The notes under the pieces are model-generated. The model saw nothing but the letters and a program-made list of their open reading frames with translations. It did no database searches and was not told the origin of the DNA. 64,000 nt of DNA from Phaeotremella fagi (Eukaryota; Basidiomycota; Tremellomycetes; Tremellales; Phaeotremellaceae): assembly GCA_001599715.1 (NCBI GenBank), contig BCHU01000001.1, forward strand, positions 791,634-855,633, read 5' to 3'. Within the stretch, counting starts at the first letter, position 1, and each line of letters begins with the position of its first letter. Below are positions 33,366 to 45,800 of the stretch, in pieces. Position numbers and translations under genes: made by a program.

Positions 33366-33632
33366 TGAGGTGGTGATGATGATGATGACAGGATACCTGC
33401 TTGGTAGTGGGTCGTTGATGTTATTTATTCTGAGTACTATTCAATTGTATCCTCCTCTCAGAAAAGAAGATAGTCGCGACGTAAACAATGTAAATTTATT
33501 TGTGTCACCCTTTTAAGATATTTTTATGCTTTCAGTGCCAGTCACGTGATTATCAGATTAATTTCAAGATTTTGTTTTGAGGTTAAACGTTGAAATTTCT
33601 AAAACTACTTATACCTATATCTTATATAAAAA
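33366..33632. promoter_or_regulatory. Divergent promoter of CDC11-like and NUG1
   Basis: The 267-bp region contains TCACGTGA at 33542-33549, about 85 bp upstream of the NUG1 start codon and about 180 bp from the CDC11-like start. Such bHLH-type palindromes are common promoter elements in fungi (Cbf1-class factors bind this core). Confidence 0.55.
33542..33549. promoter_or_regulatory. TCACGTGA palindrome in the NUG1/CDC11-like promoter
   Basis: An E-box-type palindrome with a CACGTG core, 84 bp upstream of the NUG1 start codon. Cbf1/Tye7-class bHLH factors bind this core in fungi. Function here is inferred from position and recurrence. Confidence 0.5.
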
Positions 33633-36142
33633 ATGCCTAGAATCAGAAAGAGTAAGTAAACAACCATCGTCATAGAGAATCAACTAATCCCACCATTACC
33701 TCGTAGAGACCTCAAAGCGTACAACGACTTTCCAAAAGTCAAAAATTCACAAGAAAGCTTCAGAAACCAGAAAGAAGAATAAGAGAGCTGCCAAGAAGGA
33801 TGTCACTTGGAAATCAAGTATGTCCTTTTGTTTCCATCCTCTCTGGTGATCTTAGCTGACAACAACACTACTATAGATAAACCTAAGGATCCTGGGGTAC
33901 CAAACACTTTCCCTTACAAGGATAGAGTTTTAGCTGAGTTGGCTGAAGAAAAAAGAATCGTAAGTTTTCTCCGTCTCAGCTAACAAACGTTGTCTATTTG
34001 AAAGCTAATCATTCACTAGGCAACCGAACAGAAAGCAGCTCGTATAGCAGCATTCAAAGCTGCCGCCCAAAATCCACATCTAGACCCCGATGAAGATAAA
34101 GAAACCCCTGGAATTTCTTCAGTTGGAAATTCTTCAGTTTTAACTAGACCAGCGTTATCCGGTACTTCTTCCATATTCAATGGAAACGATGCTGTGTCCG
34201 ATGAAGATGAGATCCCAAGTTTGATTGATACCGAGTTACCGACTTTACAAGCTGTTTTGGATAGAGCTGATGTCGTCTGTCAAGTCGTTGATGCTAGAGA
34301 TATCAATGGTGGTAGAAGTAGAGTTATTGAAGAACTCGTCAAGGAAACTGAGGGAAAAATTGTTTTGGTTGTTAACAAAATCGGTATGTCTCGTTAAGCA
34401 GACTCAAGTGTCATTACTGAACCTCTCTACAGATCTTGTCCCACGAGAATCGTTAGAAGCGTGGTTAAAATCCATTCAAATTCCCGTCTTCCTATTCAAA
34501 TCAACTTTTGTCCCTGCCTCAACTCCATCAGCTTCATCCTCTAAATCTCCAATCCCTGTATCCACAGCAATTCCACCAAACACCATCTTAGGTCGTACAG
34601 AATTCATTCAATCCATTCGTGAATGGTCAAAAGAGAAATCAACAAAGTCATCAAACAAAGATGAAGACTCTGAACTGGTCGTTGCTTTCATGGGTTTACC
34701 CAATGTAGGAAAGTCATCAATCGTCAATTCATTATTACCAATCTCAACACCTAGACAAAAAGTTGCATCACCAATCCCAACTTCTAACAACGCCAAACAT
34801 CCCCAACCAACTACACTAGCACCTATTGAGTTGAAGTTTGATTTAGGTAACGATGAAAATGTTAGATTGATTGATACACCCGGATGGGAGTTTACTGAAG
34901 ATGAACCTGAAGATGAGGAGGAGGAGGTTGAAGAGGATGGCAACGGGGATCAAAAATGGGATCAATTGGAGGAAAGACTTGCTGGTGATTTATTGAGAAG
35001 GAATTTGGGTAGGATAGATAAAGTCAAAGATGTCTTCCCGCTTGGTCAGTTATACATCAGCTTCCTGTTACAATAAACTGACAAAACCTCAGTCAACTAC
35101 ATTGTCAAACGCTCAAACGGTCAAGATTTAATGTTAGCTTACAACGTTCCATTCTTTGAAAGCGGTAACGTCGAAGCTTTCCTTCTTGGCTTAGCAAGAG
35201 CTCAAGGTCGTGTAAAGAAGGTAAGTCTGATGAAATCAAAACCATTGATGTCAATGCTAATACACTAACAGCATGGTGATCTCGACGTCGAAGCCGCTGC
35301 TCGTACAGTCCTCAGAGATTGGTCATTAAACCTTTTACCATATTACACCACTCCATCGAAATCGAATTCAACAGAGGAGTTGGTACATGGAATGACTGAT
35401 GTGTTGGCGAAATTACGTGGAAGGAAGGAAATGAGAAAAGAGGGTGTTAGGGGTTTAGTTAGATTCTTAGGGGGTGAAGTGGATGATCGGGATGTAAGTT
35501 ATTCCTGCAGTTTTTTGGGGTTATTTGTTGACGTAGGATTCCTAGATCATACTCGATGACGATTACACGGAGATGGCGGCTGGATCTGATGTTGATTCGG
35601 ACGAGGAGGATGGGGAAGATATGGAAGAGGACGATGATGAAGATGAGGAGGATGAGGAGGATGACGAAGAAATCCTCGAGGAATCAGGAGAATATATCAT
35701 AGGAGAAGACGAAGGTGAAATCCTCGATCTCGAAGATGGATCAGAACCAGAATCCTTATCCGATGAGGACGACGACGAGGAAGAGGAAGAATCAGAACCC
35801 GAACCAGAACCAATCTCTCGGAAAAACAAACGTAAAGCCCCCGAATCACCTGAAACCGAACCCCTCAAATCAACTTCTTCTTCGAAACGATCTAAGAAAG
35901 TTAATTTCCCGAAACATCTCGAAGCGCCTAAATCGATTTCTAGATTGATAGAGGACGATGAGGTTGTTGGGATACTTAAACAACCTGTTGTTAAGAAGAA
36001 TAAGAAGGAGAGTGGTAAGGTGACCAAGGTTAAGGAGGTGAAGAAAGTTACACCACCTGTCAAGAAAGTTAAGGTTGTTGCTCAGAGTACTGGGAATGGT
36101 GGTGAAGAGGGTGCATATGATTTCAGTAAACATTTCTTCTAG
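33633..36142 (+). CDS. NUG1: Nucleolar/nuclear GTPase Nug1 (GNL3/nucleostemin family)
   Basis: A circularly permuted GTPase needed for 60S ribosomal subunit maturation and export. Eight exons give about 713 residues. The tiny first exon encodes MPRIRK; the basic N-terminus (SKRTTTFQKSKIHKKASETRKKNK) is typical. GTPase motifs appear in permuted order: G4 NKID (spliced VVNKI + DLVP), G1 GLPNVGKSSIVNSLL and G3 DTPGWEF. DARDINGGRS lies before G4 as in the YlqF/YawG family. A long linker between G1 and G3 and a highly acidic Asp/Glu C-terminal tract (35600-35810) followed by Lys-rich sequence are visible. It is divergent from the CDC11-like gene. Confidence 0.95.
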
Positions 36143-36457
36143 ATTCTAGCTTTTTTTTTGCCCTTTATCTTATTTGCTTTGTGCTCTTTCTCTATGCATC
36201 TCTTGTGTTACTGTATTGCCGTAAAGAGGATGCGGGATATTAAACGCCGTTGTGGGACTCCGATCGATTAAGTAATTCTTAGTAATTCTGAATGGATCGA
36301 TCGGAATCGGGGTAGGGGTAAATGAGGTGACTAGCCAATTAGCCAGCAGCCAGCCAGAATTGGCCAAGCCTCAAGGCTATAAGTAAAGTGTTAACATTCG
36401 CCTTTTCACTTCTTATCCCTCTTCTTCTTCATCATCACATCTAACAATAAAGCAAAA
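36143..36457. promoter_or_regulatory. Promoter with nested palindromes upstream of the oxidoreductase
   Basis: A 9-bp inverted repeat, CCGATCGAT (36260-36268) and ATCGATCGG (36296-36304), encloses a tandem AGTAATTCT pair (36271-36279 and 36281-36289). A second inverted repeat, GCCAATT (36334-36340) and AATTGGC (36358-36364), sets two CCAAT boxes head to head, about 95-125 bp before the start codon. A factor-binding function is inferred. Confidence 0.45.
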
Positions 36458-38337
36458 ATGTCAGAAGCAAAATCAGTAAAGTAAGTAATCTCACCACAAA
36501 CCCCAACACAAACTAACTACACTCCCAGCGATGAATTCCACGTAGTACTCATAGGAGCAGGATTCGTAAGTGCCCCAATCCATCCCTCACAACTAAACAA
36601 AAAAGGCAATGTTCGGTACACCAGAAGGTCAGTCCCCCCGTCCCCGTCCCCCACCCCCTCAATTGTAACTGAGAGTGAAAAGGTCCATGGAACATGACGA
36701 AAAGACTAGAAATGAAATTAGGTCATCGATTGAAAGTTGACGCCGTAATCGAAATCGATCCTACCAGAGCCCACGATGCATTACTGAAAAAAGCACAAAG
36801 TGAATTCAAAGGTTCCTACGAGAAGACTGTTGTTTTGGGTAGTATCCAGGAATTCAAGGTTGGAGTTGATAGTGGTAAATGGGTTGTTCCCAAGTATGTC
36901 CCCTTCCCCTTACACAGCAGACGTACTGATACCCATACGTTTAGAGCCATTTGCGTAGCTACACCACCTCTTTATCGTGGTGGTTTAAAACCAACCAACG
37001 ATTTAGATCTCACTATAAACAAATTATTCCCGGACGTCGCTCTTTTTTTAGAGAAACCTGTTGCAACAGGTACCCCTTGGGAGGAAAGTGTCAAAGAATC
37101 CATCGAGGTTGGGGAGAGACTTGAGAAGAGCCATAAAGGTCCTATTTCTATTGGGTGGGTTGTGATCCAAGAAAAGACACATGTACTGATGGTTTATAGA
37201 TATTGTTTACGATATCTTCGTGCTGTTCAGGAAATGAAACGTTTGATTAAAGAGAATGATCTTACTGTGTAAGTCGTGTCTTTCTAAATCTGGGTCGTTC
37301 ACTAACCTTTGGGTAGGATGGCGATTAATGCTAGATACATCATGGCTTATGAGTTTGCTGTTAAAACTGTAAGTTTCCACACACTCATCTCATCAAAGTT
37401 GCATTGACTGAATCAACCTAGAACTGGTGGAACAAATCAGTTGATCAAGGACCAATAGTCGAGAACGGAACTCATATCTGTAAGCAACCCCCTCTGCCAG
37501 TAACTAAAACAACCCCCCAGGCGATCTAGCAAGATACCTAGGAGGCGGTGAGATAGACATGGAATCCATCCAGTAAGTCCAACCCCACACCCCCTACCCC
37601 GCTCTAACCAAACCCAGTGCCCACGCCGTCGAAGCCCACGAGAAAGCAGGTAACCTCTCCAAAAAGGCATTCGACGAATCCGTCATCCCAGACGATCTAA
37701 GGATTCCACGAATGACTTCAGCCACTTGGAAATATGATACGGGGGCTGTGGGGACTTTGTTACATGGAACCAGTCTTCATGGGGGTGAATACGCTATTGA
37801 ATTGGAACTTTATGCTGATGGGGTGAGTTTGGTATTGGGTTGGAGGTTGGGAACATGCTAATGAATGGGGTTGTGTAGTGGCAAATGATGTTAGTCTACG
37901 ATTTTCTTTGTCATGATCTAAAGACAACCCTGCTGATTAACTGTTTTATTGATAGTCTCGCTGATCCATATGGAACTTGCGCTTTACACATCCGTAAACC
38001 CGGATCAATGGTTGCAGAAATCTACCCTATGCCAAGTAAGTCCGAGTCCCCCTTCCCAAATGAAAACCTAAAGCTGACGTTGATCGTAAAGACGACGATC
38101 CATATTACACTGAAATATCAAATTTCATCGATAACGTGAGTAACCCAACACAACACAATAAACATTATTGACCAATGCTTGGAAAAAATCTAGATTGAAA
38201 ACGGTCCACATCCAGAAATCTTGTGTGGATATTTAGACGCTGCAAAGACTTATGAAATGACTTGGAGAATTAGACTTTCGTCTGAGGAATCGACTAGAAA
38301 GACTTTGGAGAGGGCTAAGAGTAAGACTCAAAAGTAG
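36458..38337 (+). CDS. Gfo/Idh/MocA-family NAD(P)-dependent oxidoreductase
   Basis: A cytosolic dehydrogenase of about 430 residues in many small exons. The N-terminal Rossmann strand is HVVLIGAGF joined to AMFGTPEG. The family EKP motif is in VALFLEKPVATG, where the Lys is the usual catalytic residue. The second domain contains YCLRYLRAVQEMKRLI, MAINARYIMAYEF, VDQGPIVENGTHICDLARYLGG and EIENGPHPEILCGYLDAAKTYEMTWRI-like sequence at the end. A His after GTH and Tyr-rich segments are typical. The substrate (sugar, inositol or amino sugar) cannot be read. It follows NUG1 on the same strand behind a palindrome-rich promoter. Confidence 0.88.
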
Positions 38338-39142
38338 GATTTTTGGGTTTGCGTTTGCTGAGATGGAAAACAATAGAATGAATGAACGGCTTGGGGATTG
38401 GTCAATAAGAAAACAGAGGAGAAAGAATGTAGAAAACAAAAAGTTTAGATGAAAAGTTTCATGTTCTCTTCTACGACCATTTTCTCATTGGATATCTCAA
38501 ACAACTGTTGATTCTGTTTTTTGAGTTGACACACCAACCTAGCATTAAATCATTTTTTGTCATCTATCGGTTCATTAGAAGGAATTCTAGGGCAATCGGT
38601 AATAAAGATGAGGTGATAGGCTGGAACGAAAAGGAAAAGCGATTCAACTTTGTGACTTGTAACAAGTATATCAACTAAAAATATGAATTACAATCTAAAC
38701 ATTTAACCAACAACTTCCAACCCAACCTAAAACCGTTAATCAGTATACAATCCAATCCCCACAACTAGACAAAAAGAGGATATGAGAAAAGAGAGTTCAG
38801 GAGACGATACACGGAGCGTATAAAGAATCGTGCTATCGCCATATTACATTGTTTTTTTCCACATGTCTGAATTAAGACTGGTGCCAACGAAGTTCATCAT
38901 AAAAATGTGGATTTTGGGGAGTGGATGGATGGATGGATTGAATGGATGACTTACGATGTTGTTGGATGTTAGAAAGAAATCACTTCAATGAAATTGCAAA
39001 GGTTTTATGTTTTAGCGTGTGGGTTGTAGTTTCATATATTGCCGCTTTGTGGCATTACTGCACAGCACCTGTATACGTCTATCACTTGCTGTTACTTATG
39101 CTTGTACTTCATACATTGATCTACAATCCACCCCACCCCTAT
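38338..39142. other. Convergent 3' flanks, no gene seen
   Basis: About 800 bp lie between the oxidoreductase stop and the proteasome gene stop. The sequence is AT-rich with T- and A-runs and short frames only. It probably holds two 3' untranslated regions. No RNA gene or repeat was recognised. Confidence 0.5.
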
Positions 39143-40562
39143 CTACGAATCTAAATCCATACCTTCCTCACCACCAGGTCCAGCTCCACTAGCAACAGGA
39201 ACAGCGACTTCCCCAATCGAACTCTGTTCTTTCCCAGCTCCAGTCGTAACCTTGATTTCCTCACTAACGATCAAAGATCTAATAGATTCTTTAGTCCAAG
39301 CCGTCGTCCCTCTACGGAATTTATAGTTTCTCGATTTAGGTACTCTTTCATTCTATCGTTCAAATCAATCAGTATGGATTCTAATTTTTTGGGGGGGTAT
39401 TGATATGTGACCCTAAGACTTACGGGCATTTCGTAATTCCTTAAAGTCTCACATCCACCTTTGGTGATTACCGAGACGTCGACGTTGGAACCTGAACCTA
39501 AATCGTTGAAGATACCTGATCGAATAGCTCTTGAAACTAATGCTATAGCCTCTTGTCTCTGGAGACATCATCAGTAGATGGACTTATCTACATTGAGTGA
39601 ACCCGGACACACCGTTAATCCCTCTTTGTAACTACTCTCGAATACTGCCATGGCTGCTAAACTTCCACTTCCCATTGTGACGTAAGGTAATTTATCGGTT
39701 GATCCGTGAGCGTGGACTGTGAAGAGATGGGGTCCAGTTGAATCTACACCACCCAGAACTAAATGGGCACCAACGTGGCCTTGGTATCTGTAAAGTGTCA
39801 GCTGAGACCATGTAACCAAGCAACAAAGACAACTGATCGTCTTTTCGTACGAGGTCTGAGAGTGCTTAAGTGAGACAGAAACTCACCTGTAAAGGTATTG
39901 TTTCAACAAAGTCATAGCTGTGACAACTCTGACTGGACGTCCTTGAGACAAGGCATGTAACTAAGGAAAAGTCAGTTCAACGCTCAGTACGCTTGGGACC
40001 TTCAAACTGACTTCAAGATTGGAGGAAATGAGATTGGTAACGAATCTAAAAAGTTGTCAGTTAACATCTCGTACTGGTCTGAGAATTTTAACTGACTCAG
40101 TGTCAGCAGCTGTACCTGCACCACAACATCTGATCAAAGGAGTCAAATAATGAATCTGACGTTGTTGTCAGCTAATGATTAAGAATGTAAAAACAGCTGA
40201 CTGACCTTCTCGCAATTCTTATCTGCTACTATAGGACCACCAGTAGCTCTAGTATCTGCACCCAAACAAACACCTTCTTCTTCACCTGAATCACCTCCTC
40301 CGAATTTAAGTCCAACGATAGTGGTACCAGTAGAAGTAGCTGGGTAGGGTAAGTAAGGCAGTACAATATATACATGACGAGTTGTTTGGAAATGAGACGT
40401 TGTGGGATACTTCATCTCGCAATGCTCTTGCACTAATGATTCAAAATAACGTAACATACCTCTTGGGATACCACCTAATCTTTGACCTAAGAAATCGTTT
40501 CTGGCATAATTAGAGAAATCGAAACCTATTGCTGGATCGTTGGGTAATTGAACTGCAGCCAT
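39143..40562 (-). CDS. PUP1: Proteasome 20S subunit beta type-7 (beta-2, trypsin-like)
   Basis: This is the catalytic beta-2 subunit of the 20S proteasome. The propeptide opens [20 protein letters not shown] and ends near RGATSTG, with the active-site Thr1 at [11 protein letters not shown]. Family blocks are [22 protein letters not shown], the spliced [46 protein letters not shown] and [17 protein letters not shown], then [17 protein letters not shown]. The C-terminal tail is longer and acidic ([10 protein letters not shown]). Several short introns interrupt it. A small Gly/Glu insertion ([11 protein letters not shown]) lies between strands after Thr1 and is not typical of yeast Pup1. Confidence 0.95.
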
Positions 40563-40845
40563 AGTGGGGAGTGCGTTGGTAAGAGAGTAACGAGAATAGA
40601 AATAGAAGAGAGAGAGATCCAAAGTAACAGTAATGGTGATGGTTAAGCAACGCGCAAGCTAGTAGTGGTAGTGGTACACGTCATTATATCTTATCTAGGC
40701 GTTTAGTTAGTTAAACAATCCACCCATTTAACAACGCGTTGTGCGTCACTGCTTTCACACCCACCCTCCTCCTGCACTTCTTGGCTGTCATTCACCCGTC
40801 TATCATTTATCATCTACCATCTACCCACACCACCTACACACCACA

Positions 40846-42323
40846 ATGCAATCTTGGAAGAACTTCTCAGCTAACCTCCCTGCTATGCCAGCTATGCCGG
40901 CTGTTGACGTCTCAGCAGTCAGTAAGAACTTCCGTAACACTGTTCAAGCAACCAGGTGAGTAGTAGTGTCGAGTGTCAAGGGGATCCAGATACTGATCAA
41001 TCGATTTTTCTCACTTTCCTCTTATTTATTTCACTTTATTGTCATCTCCTACCTCCTACTACTCTAGAGAGAAACTCGGAAACGTTGGTCCAGACGGAAT
41101 CACCGAGTAAGTCCCAGCTTCCAAACTTATCCAGCCTGTCAACTGATGACATCCCCAAAGACTCCCAGCTGAATACAAAGAACTCGAAGCTCGTGTTGAC
41201 GCCCTCAAGAACGTTCATCAACAACTTTTAAAAATCACTAAAGTTCATGAAACTGAATCAGTGAGTTGTGACTGTAGTTTGATGAGGGAACTAATTGGTT
41301 CAGTACGATTATCCATCGGATATCACTGAATCAGTTTCTGAAGTTGGACATCAAGCTGCTTCAGCTTGGGCCAGTTTCGCCAACAAGAACCTTAAGGTGG
41401 GTATTAGCTGTCGGTTTTTGGAGAATCCAATTTCAGCTGATGATCCAACTCACTGATTATCATTTAGAACACCAACCTCCCAATCCCAATTCCAACTCAA
41501 TCAACCAACACCCCAGCTCCACCTAAAACCCTTCCTCACGCACTCTCAAGAGCTGCCAAATCCGGTGCTACACAATTAGGTGCCAGTGATCGTTTAGGAT
41601 TAGCTTTAGGTGTCTATGGAGCTGCCATGGAGAAGGTAGGTGTCATTGGTGTTACTTTATGTATGTACTCACCTATCGCTTAGGTTGGAGACGCTCGTTT
41701 AGCCCAAGACGGTGTTATCCAAGATAGATTCATCACACCTTGGCAAGCTACACTTTCGTCTTCCCTTGGTTTGGCTATCAAGGCTAGAACAAATGTTAAG
41801 ACTGCAAGATTGGAATTGGATAGTGCTAGAGCTGCGTGAGTAGGGGTTGGGTCATGATGAGATCTTTTGACTGAAAATTTTTTTAGTCTTAAAGCTGCCC
41901 CTGCTGCTAAACAGGAACAAGCCAGGTGAGATTCTTGTTCTCACTGCCACAGCTTTTCGTGTTTCCGAAACAAAGCTGATCTTATTGCGTAGACTCCATG
42001 TCGAAGAAGCTGAAGACAAGTTGGTTCAATGTACCGAAACCGCCATTGGTCTCATGAAAGGTGTTCTCGAAAACGTGAGCTACCTGCCTCCGTTTCTTCT
42101 GGGGAAATAGCTGACAAACCCAGCCTGAACCATTACAAAACCTCTCCTCCCTAGTTAAAGCCCAACTCATCTACTTCTCCACAGCAGCTGAAACTCTCAG
42201 TGTAAGTATGAGCCTTAATGACCAAAGATAAGAACTGATTCAGTGTAACAGGGTATTCAAACTGAAATTGAAGATGCTGCAGTAGCCGCCGAGGGTGAAT
42301 ACAGAACTTCAAGGGGTGCTTAA
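40846..42323 (+). CDS. BAR-domain protein, Gvp36-like
   Basis: A protein of about 320 residues in nine or so small exons. It opens MQSWKNFSANLPAMPAM, then EKLGNVGPDGITELPAEYKELEARVDALK, as in the budding-yeast Golgi-vesicle protein Gvp36. A helical BAR-type coiled coil follows (HALSRAAKSGATQLGASDRLGLALGVYGAAMEK-like, split here), with FITPWQATLSSSLGLAIKAR, ARLELDSARAALK and AEDKLVQCTETAIGLMKGVL. The end is EGEYRTSRGA. It should bind curved membranes in Golgi or endocytic traffic. It shares a promoter region (40563-40845) with PUP1 in divergent orientation. Confidence 0.88.
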
Positions 42324-42884
42324 GGATCAAGTCGAGTTGCGGAGTGGATAATTTATATACCATGAGTTGAAATAGAATGTCTGGGATTTTCCCGTAGTTT
42401 TTTTAGGATTAGTACGTTCAGTTTCTTCCTTTTTTTCCTTTGGTTTCGTGATATTTTCGTAGGTAGGTATTTTCGTTTAGTAGTTATTCTTTAACGATGC
42501 AGTTTGTTGATCAAGTGGATGATGACTGTGTGGGTAAAGCACAGGGAATGAATACGAGATACATAATATGCACATGAAAGGTAAAAGTATGAAAAGTAAA
42601 GAGCGGATAAAGTAAGTGAAAGCGACTATGGGAACACTATATACAGCAGCTTGTTTCAGCCGCACTGCACTGAATTGATTGAAAATAAACATCGGAAATA
42701 ATGATCATTCGGTGAATTTGACTGGGATTTTGGATCTTGATGACTGAATTCGTTCGCGTTCTCGAGACTTGAGACTTGATTTGACTTGGAGGTCATACAA
42801 ATACTGTGAATTGTGACTGATTATACTATGAAATCTTGAGAACGACTTGAAAGTGTTACACCAAAAAAAACACTCGGGGAGAAT
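42324..42884. other. Convergent 3' flanks of the BAR gene and Argonaute
   Basis: The region is AT-rich and carries only short frames. It most likely holds both 3' untranslated regions. No RNA gene, repeat or third gene was recognised. Confidence 0.5.
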
Positions 42885-45800
42885 CTACATCCACCAAGCC
42901 TAAACCACGGTTAGTTTTTTTTACACACGATAAAGAAATTTTGCAGTACATACGACATCAGCCAACTCTGGATTCTTAGCCATGAGCTTTTGGACTTCCA
43001 TGACATCTATCTCTTCTCGATTTCGATTTCTTGTTGATCTCCCCGCGCTAGATTCGGAAGCTGCAGTTGAGTTTTTGGAAGTATCATGAACGAAGATTCT
43101 TGCTTTTTGACAAACGAGATCTAAAGGTAGTTGAATCAATGGGTTGATCTCGGCTAGAGGAAAGGAACCCACTTACCAGCGATGTAACAAACTGGAACCA
43201 AAGAAACACTAGTGGTACATCTCGAGAACGAATGACATAAACTGAAAACCAATTGTTGAAGCATATCAGGACTAAGATTCAACTCATCCAACAAACAGAT
43301 ATAATGAGTTGGTCTAGCTGTCCCCATCAATCCTTGATGAGCCTGTAAGAAAAAATCAAAGGCGTAAGGATGAGTAACCTGTTTATCAACCACCAAGCCC
43401 GATCTCAAATTCCCAGTCCGATCAACGTCTTCCTGTCTAACCCCGAAAAAACGAGTCGTATGTCGTTTAGCACAAACGCAAATCAATATCTTTGGTCTAT
43501 ATTTTTTAACACCACCACTATGAACATCAACGTTCTCACAAGCTTTCAAAATAGCGTCATGTTCGTATTGCAACGCAGCAGCGTATTGACCTTCGGAGAT
43601 CCCATCGCGAAACATGAGGATTCGATCTGGATAAGCTCCTTCATTGTTTTCATGGAATTTTTGGAGATGCGCTTGAATCATCGAAGAGAGATCTTGGATT
43701 ATCTCGGATCGGCCTTCTTGAAGTCGGATTTGGGCTGAGTATTTGTTGCATTCGGCGTTGTAGGTCGCAATGGAACATGCTACCGTTGGGGCGTTGTCGA
43801 AACCTGATTTGATTGGTGGCTGGGGGGAGTGGTAAATTGATGACATAAGGGGTACGAAACAGCAACTTACATGACCTAGATCAGCTCCTAATAACATCGT
43901 TCGACCGTGTTCAATCCCAGGTAAATCAGAAATTGGAATTTGATGCGTGATCCCCCCGATTTTATTCTAAGATAGGACGGATGTTAACCTACAGTACCTG
44001 CAGTACCTGTTATTCATCCGCCACTCACTTGAATTTTCATGATTAGATTATCGGTATAAGCCTTCAAACCTTTATTGGCATCCTTGATCTTTTGAGCTTG
44101 CATGCATTGAGTAGGAACTGGAGCTATTGTGAGTCAGCTAAAAGTCCCATTCTCAACAAAAAGCTAACTCACCCTTAAGATCCTTGAAAGAACTTTTCTT
44201 AATAGCCTCATAAAGCCAAGCATCACTAAAAACCTCATCAATCCACCGCCCCAAACCAACCCACCACTCACCGTCCCGGTAAAACAATACAAATCAATTG
44301 CGGTGTACTCCCCTTCCCACCAGCGATATAAGCAGCCTTGGCCGCCATACTCAAAGCATTCTTGATTGCACCTTCCATTCGGGGGTCGATCGGACCAAAA
44401 ATTTCTGGTTCCTTGTTATCAACTTTAACACCGTACGCTTCGAGTGTACTGATCAAATAGTTCTTGTAACGTCTCACGCTGTCTTGATCGAAATATCTGT
44501 CGAAAGAGATGAATGACCATCCTTTGAGATGTTTATCTGATTTATAGAACTTTTGACATTGGTGTGAGTTGACTTTCTGTTTCACAACAACGCAACTCAC
44601 TTTCTTCCCTTGCATTCTCCAACTTCCATCTCTAGGGAAAGCATTTTGATTCCCACCGTAAAGGACTTTAGGTGGTTCCAAAACCCTAGCGTCGATTTTG
44701 ATCATATCAGAATTAAACTACCGTAAGGTGAAGTAGGTTATCAGCTTCATTTTCCATCGGTAAGGCTAAACCTACCTCCAAACCCCAAGCTCTGATTTTA
44801 CTTTGTGATTCATAAGCCAATTCCCTTCTCCATTGTCTGGTAGCTTCTGCTCTATTGTATGGTTTCATAGCACTGATCTTTACCATCCTATTATGATGTC
44901 AGTTCATTTCCATGCTCAGGTTTATGACAACTGACTCAGCGGTTTGTTCAGCTGAAAGTTTCGTTGGTGGTAGGGAGTTGAAATCTACTAGATATACGAA
45001 TTCAAGTGGAATAAATGCTTTTTTGCCGTACTAAACGGTAATCGAGATGAACATGTCAGTTTGGTAACCACTAGTAACAGTAATCAATTCACTCACCTGG
45101 ACACAAGGCATTCGCGGTTTAGTGACAGTGGATTGATAGACTTCTTTATAATAATCGACCACTGAGATCCGACGATCTGTAACGCCATCTTTACCGTTGA
45201 TTAAGAAAGAGATAGATTCGGCTGATTGGACAGTGATACTTTGAATAGTATGGAGTCTGGAACTGTTTCTATGGGTGACCTTAAACTATTGAAATTGTAC
45301 GATGTCAGCTGTTGTGCGTTCCCAAATGAAATGTGGCAGCTGACCTTAGCACCTCGAAGCTTCATCTTGATGATATAAATATCTTCAATTTTCAATTCAC
45401 GACGGTCCTTCTCTTGACGTCTACCTTTGCTGTCATCTAAGATTTTATCGATAACCTCAAGAGCGGGTCCTGTAGCTAAGAACGCTGAGAATCCTAGATC
45501 TAAATTAAGAAGTGGGTAACCTGATGATGAGTATCGGAATGATCTGTGCGATGGTGATGGCTTGTCAGTCCTGATTTTCTAACCCTAACGTAAGCCATAC
45601 TGAGTGAATCCTTTACAAACCACTCCACCTTGTGGAATCGGGATTGCTCCATCTAAACTGAAGAATTTGTTTCCAGTCGTTCCAACTTGAGTGAACCTTT
45701 TACTTGGTATATCGCGTAGTAGGACGTTGGTAGCCATCAAACCTAGATTCGTTTCAGTTAAGTCATGGGTATGAACTGGTTGACTGACCGGTCAAACACA

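Noticed and set aside
35563..36063. Minus-strand 166-codon Ser-rich frame
   Set aside because: It is the antisense shadow of the acidic Asp/Glu tract of NUG1.
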